Shown piece by piece: positions 5,797 through 8,473 of a stretch of 8,473 nucleotides of DNA (within the stretch, counting starts at the first letter, position 1; every line of letters begins with the position of its first letter). The notes beneath the pieces are model-generated. The model saw only the letters and a program-made list of their open reading frames with translations. It did not search any database and was not told the DNA's origin. The stretch comes from DASZCR01 sp035942915 (lineage in GTDB: Bacteria > Acidobacteriota > Blastocatellia > Pyrinomonadales > Pyrinomonadaceae). Location of the stretch: the NCBI GenBank assembly GCA_035942915.1, contig DASZCR010000330.1, positions 1-8,473 of the forward strand, in the 5' to 3' direction. A program made the translations under genes and the position numbers.

Positions 5797-7554
5797 ATGA
5801 AGAGAACTCTTTTCAGCCTTCTCGCGCTGCTCGTCGTGTGCTCGACGGCCGTCGCCGTTCGCGCGCAGAAGGTTCCCGTTCAGGAGGTCATGCTCGACAA
5901 CGGCATGCGCATCCTGATGGTTCCCCGTAAGGGCGACCCGAACGTCGCCGTCGGGTGGGTGGCGCGCGTCGGCTCGGTCAACGAACGACCCGGCATCACG
6001 GGGCTGTCGCACCTCTTCGAGCACATGATGTTCAAGGGCACGCACACCATCGGCACGAAGAACTATGCGGAGAACGCGCGCGTCCTCAAAGAGATGGACG
6101 AAGTGCGCGCGCAACTGCGCCGCGAGGAGATTGCGCTCATTCAGAAACAGCGTCTCGGCCAAATTCCCGACGCCAAAGACCCCAAGTATCGCTCCGCCCA
6201 GCACCAGCAACTGCTCGCCCGCTTCGAGGCGCTCGTCAAGCAGGAGAAAGAGTTGATGGTTAAGGACGAGTTCGACCGCGTTTACACGACGGCCGGAGCT
6301 TCCGGGATGAACGCCGGAACGAGCAACGACTTTACCATCTACTTCATTAACGTCCCGGCCAACAAACTCGAACTCTGGTTCTGGATGGAGAGCGACCGTC
6401 TTGCCAACCCTGTCTTCCGCGAGTTCTACTCCGAGCGCGACGTGGTGCATGAGGAGCGCCGCCTGCGCACGGATTCGACGCCGACCGGCAAGTACGACGA
6501 GATGTACGAATCGATGTTCTGGCAGTCGTCGCCCTACGGCTGGCCGGTTGTCGGCTGGCCTTCCGACCTCGAAGGCATCACGCGCGAGGAGGCGCTCGAA
6601 TACTTCGCCGTCAACTACGCGCCCAACAACCTGACGGCCTGTCTCGTCGGCGATTTTGAACCGGCGCGCGCCGTCGAGTTGGCGAAGAAGTATTTCGGGC
6701 GCTTGAAGCGAGGCCCGCGTGAACCGGAGCCGGTGCGGACGCAGGAGATGACGCAGCTTGCCGAAAAGCGCATGATTGCCTACGCCGACACCTCTCCGCA
6801 GGTCAGAATCCGCTTCCACACCGTCGCCGAAGGACACCCGGACGACTTCGCCCTCAACGTCATGGCCGACGTGCTCAACGGTCGCACGGGTCGTCTCTAC
6901 AAGTCGCTCGTCTTGCAGCAGGCCGTTGCCAACAGCGCGGGCGCAAATCAGGACGGGCGCAAGTACGAAGGGCTGTTCGAGTTGACGGGCACAGCCAAGC
7001 CGGGCAAGAAGCCCGAAGAGGTCGAGCAGGCGCTCTACAAAGAGATTGAGCGTTTGCAGAAAGAGCCTGTCTCGGCCGAAGAGTTGCAGAAGGTCAAGAA
7101 CCAGAACGCGGCCGGTGATTTCCGGCGCTTGCAGTCCAACTTCTTCCTCATGATTCAACTGCTGCTGCGCGACAACACGCGCGGTTGGGAGACCATCAAC
7201 TCCGACCCGGCGCGCGTCCAAGCCGTCACCGCCGCCGACATCCAGCGCGTCGCCAACACCTACTTCAAGCCGGAGAACCGCACCGTCGGTGTCTACCACA
7301 CGAAGAAGGCCGATGCGGCGGCCGGAGCGGCGGCCGAAGACCCGCTGCTCGCCGGGCTTGACGAACAGGAGAAGGCGCAGGTGCGTCAGGTGCGCGGGAT
7401 GCTCGGACAGGCGAAGGTCGAACAACTCCGCGCCATCCTCGGACAGATTGACCAGCAGGCGGCCTCTGCTCCGGCCGACAAGCAGGACATGATTAAGGTC
7501 ATCAAGCAGTTGATAGAAGAGCGTCTCAAGCAGCTCGAAGGAGGGAAACAATGA
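5797..7554 (+). CDS. Secreted M16-family zinc peptidase, catalytic subunit
   Basis: This is a 585-residue insulinase-like (M16) metallopeptidase. Residues 1-24 form a signal peptide (KR, a hydrophobic stretch LFSLLALLVV, cleavage near AVRA-Q), so it should act in the periplasm or outside. C15 lacks a proper lipobox. The inverted zinc motif is HLFEH: H72, E75 as base, H76. E220 in ERDVVHEERR (213-222) is the likely third ligand and E213 the conserved upstream glutamate, by alignment with pitrilysin. NAGTSNDFTIYF (172-183) and GRTGRLYKSLV (362-372) are further family blocks. Residues about 91-160 are a helical, charged insert absent from short M16B enzymes. Residues about 505-585 add a Gln/Ala/Glu-rich helical tail. 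The start has GAGGA at 5785-5789, 7 nt upstream. The stop overlaps the start of the next M16 gene, so the two are translationally coupled. The substrate is unknown. Confidence 0.93.
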   Translation: MKRTLFSLLALLVVCSTAVAVRAQKVPVQEVMLDNGMRILMVPRKGDPNVAVGWVARVGSVNERPGITGLSHLFEHMMFKGTHTIGTKNYAENARVLKEMDEVRAQLRREEIALIQKQRLGQIPDAKDPKYRSAQHQQLLARFEALVKQEKELMVKDEFDRVYTTAGASGMNAGTSNDFTIYFINVPANKLELWFWMESDRLANPVFREFYSERDVVHEERRLRTDSTPTGKYDEMYESMFWQSSPYGWPVVGWPSDLEGITREEALEYFAVNYAPNNLTACLVGDFEPARAVELAKKYFGRLKRGPREPEPVRTQEMTQLAEKRMIAYADTSPQVRIRFHTVAEGHPDDFALNVMADVLNGRTGRLYKSLVLQQAVANSAGANQDGRKYEGLFELTGTAKPGKKPEEVEQALYKEIERLQKEPVSAEELQKVKNQNAAGDFRRLQSNFFLMIQLLLRDNTRGWETINSDPARVQAVTAADIQRVANTYFKPENRTVGVYHTKKADAAAGAAAEDPLLAGLDEQEKAQVRQVRGMLGQAKVEQLRAILGQIDQQAASAPADKQDMIKVIKQLIEERLKQLEGGKQ

Positions 7555-8473
7555 GAACCGGAAAGAGACATATCACCGCGACGCTCCTCGCGCTCGCCCT
7601 GCTCATGGTCGCGCCGCTTGGCGTGGCCGCGCAGACGCGACGCGACGCGGCGAGCAGCACCAACGCACGGACGACTCCTGCCGGGCAGCAGAGCAGCAGC
7701 GCGCAGCAACAACCTTCGGGTATCCCCACGCACCCGCGCGAACTGAAGTTCACGCCGCTCGATTACACGCCGCCCAAGCGCGACCGCTTCCGCCACGTGC
7801 TCTCAAACGGCGCGGTCGCCTATCTCGTCGAAGACCACGACCTGCCGCTCGTCAACGTCTCGACCATCATCCGCACGGGCGCATATCTCGTCCCGCCGGG
7901 TAAAGAGGGGCTTGCCGCTCTGACCGGCAGTCAGATACGCGCGGGCGGCGCGGGCGACAAGACGGCCGAGCAGTTCGACGAGGCCGCAGACTTCCTCGCC
8001 GCCAACCTGTCGAGCAGCATCGGCGAGACGCAGGGCAACGCTGTCCTCAACTGTCTGAGCAAAGACATCGACACCGGTCTGGGACTCTACTTCGACATGC
8101 TCAAAAGCCCGCGCTTTCAACAAGACCGTCTGGCGCTCGGCAAGAGTCAGATATTGCAGAACATGGAGCGGCGCAACGACGACACCGGCTCTATCGAGGC
8201 GCGCGAGTGGGGGCGTTTGATGCGCGGCACCAACCACTTCACGACCAAATTCTCGACGAAAGCCTCCATCGAGTCGATTACGAGAGACGACCTCGTCGCC
8301 TTCCACAAGCAGTATTACCATCCGGCGTCGTTCATCTTCGCCATCTCCGGCGACTTCAACACGCAGGAGATGATTGCGCGTCTCGAACGCATGATGCAGG
8401 GCTGGCCGGGCGCGAAGGCCAACGTGCCGCCCGTGCCGAAGCCGGAGTTTAAGCCCGTCGCAGGCGTCTACAC
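7551..8473 (+). CDS. M16-family protein without zinc motif, probable non-catalytic partner subunit (partial)
   Basis: The gene is open to the window edge: 307 codons are visible and the 3' end is missing. ATG 7551 overlaps the previous stop as ATGA and has a strong ribosome site, AGGAGG (7539-7544). Residues 1-28 form a signal peptide (TATLLALALLMVAPLGVAAQ). A Ser/Gln/Thr-rich linker follows (about 29-58), then the M16 N-terminal domain: HVLSNGAVAYLVED (82-95), VSTIIRTGAYLVPPGKEG (103-120), and FHKQYYHPASFIFAISGDF (251-269), the YYxPxN-like block. Where active enzymes have GLAHxxEH, this one reads GLAALTGS (120-127), so the zinc ligands and the catalytic Glu are replaced by A123, G126 and S127. 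Paired M16 proteins commonly combine one active and one inactive chain, as in mitochondrial processing peptidase. I infer the same here. The missing part should hold the remaining M16 domain(s). Confidence 0.9.
   Translation, partial: MRTGKRHITATLLALALLMVAPLGVAAQTRRDAASSTNARTTPAGQQSSSAQQQPSGIPTHPRELKFTPLDYTPPKRDRFRHVLSNGAVAYLVEDHDLPLVNVSTIIRTGAYLVPPGKEGLAALTGSQIRAGGAGDKTAEQFDEAADFLAANLSSSIGETQGNAVLNCLSKDIDTGLGLYFDMLKSPRFQQDRLALGKSQILQNMERRNDDTGSIEAREWGRLMRGTNHFTTKFSTKASIESITRDDLVAFHKQYYHPASFIFAISGDFNTQEMIARLERMMQGWPGAKANVPPVPKPEFKPVAGVY

Noticed and set aside
5797..5868. Lipoprotein signal at C15 of the first M16 protein
   Set aside because: The residues before the cysteine (LVV) do not fit a lipobox, and a better signal peptidase I site lies at about residues 21-24.
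5767..7551. A 594-codon minus-strand open frame covering the whole first M16 gene
   Set aside because: The plus strand has the signal peptide, HxxEH and a ribosome site. The antisense frame is open because the codons that would give stops on the other strand are rare at this GC content.

Overview
This is an ordinary chromosomal stretch from a GC-rich bacterium. Two traits suggest Acidobacteriota, perhaps Blastocatellia: the tandem secreted M16 peptidases with a long helical insert, and the very large fused flavoprotein. That placement is an inference from general resemblance, not from a marker gene. Codon use looks uniform in the long genes (strong C/G third positions). Only the 5.05-5.60 kb stretch is visibly more A/T-rich and different.

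Layout. (1) 59-925, plus strand: rsmI, the 16S rRNA C1402 2'-O-methyltransferase. It converges on (2) 952-4785, minus strand: a 1277-residue flavoprotein joining an uncharacterised N-terminal helical region, a GltD/NfnB-like Fe-S and FAD/NAD(P) module, and a PyrK/NfnA-like ferredoxin-reductase module ending in a cysteine cluster. It looks like both halves of an Nfn-type transhydrogenase on one chain. (3) 4786-4974: a divergent control region with one good sigma-70-like promoter for the flavoprotein (minus) and one for the tRNA (plus). (4) 4975-5048: tRNA-Glu(CUC), with a clean GNRA-loop intrinsic terminator at 5111-5133. (5) 5099-5581: a decayed HNH endonuclease gene, readable in three pieces across two frames, with its catalytic core partly deleted. 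(6) 5582-5796: a long leader with a possible extended -10 promoter. (7) 5797-7554 and 7551-8473 (runs off the window), plus strand: two exported M16 peptidase-family proteins overlapping by 4 nt. The first keeps the HxxEH zinc site and the second has lost it, so they look like the active and inactive subunits of a heterodimer.

The genes do not form one pathway. rsmI and tRNA-Glu serve translation, the flavoprotein serves cytosolic electron transfer between pyridine nucleotides and probably ferredoxin, and the M16 pair serves proteolysis outside the cytoplasm. The least expected items are the HNH relic beside the tRNA and the single-chain Nfn-like enzyme. I saw no CRISPR array, insertion sequence, prophage module or defence island.
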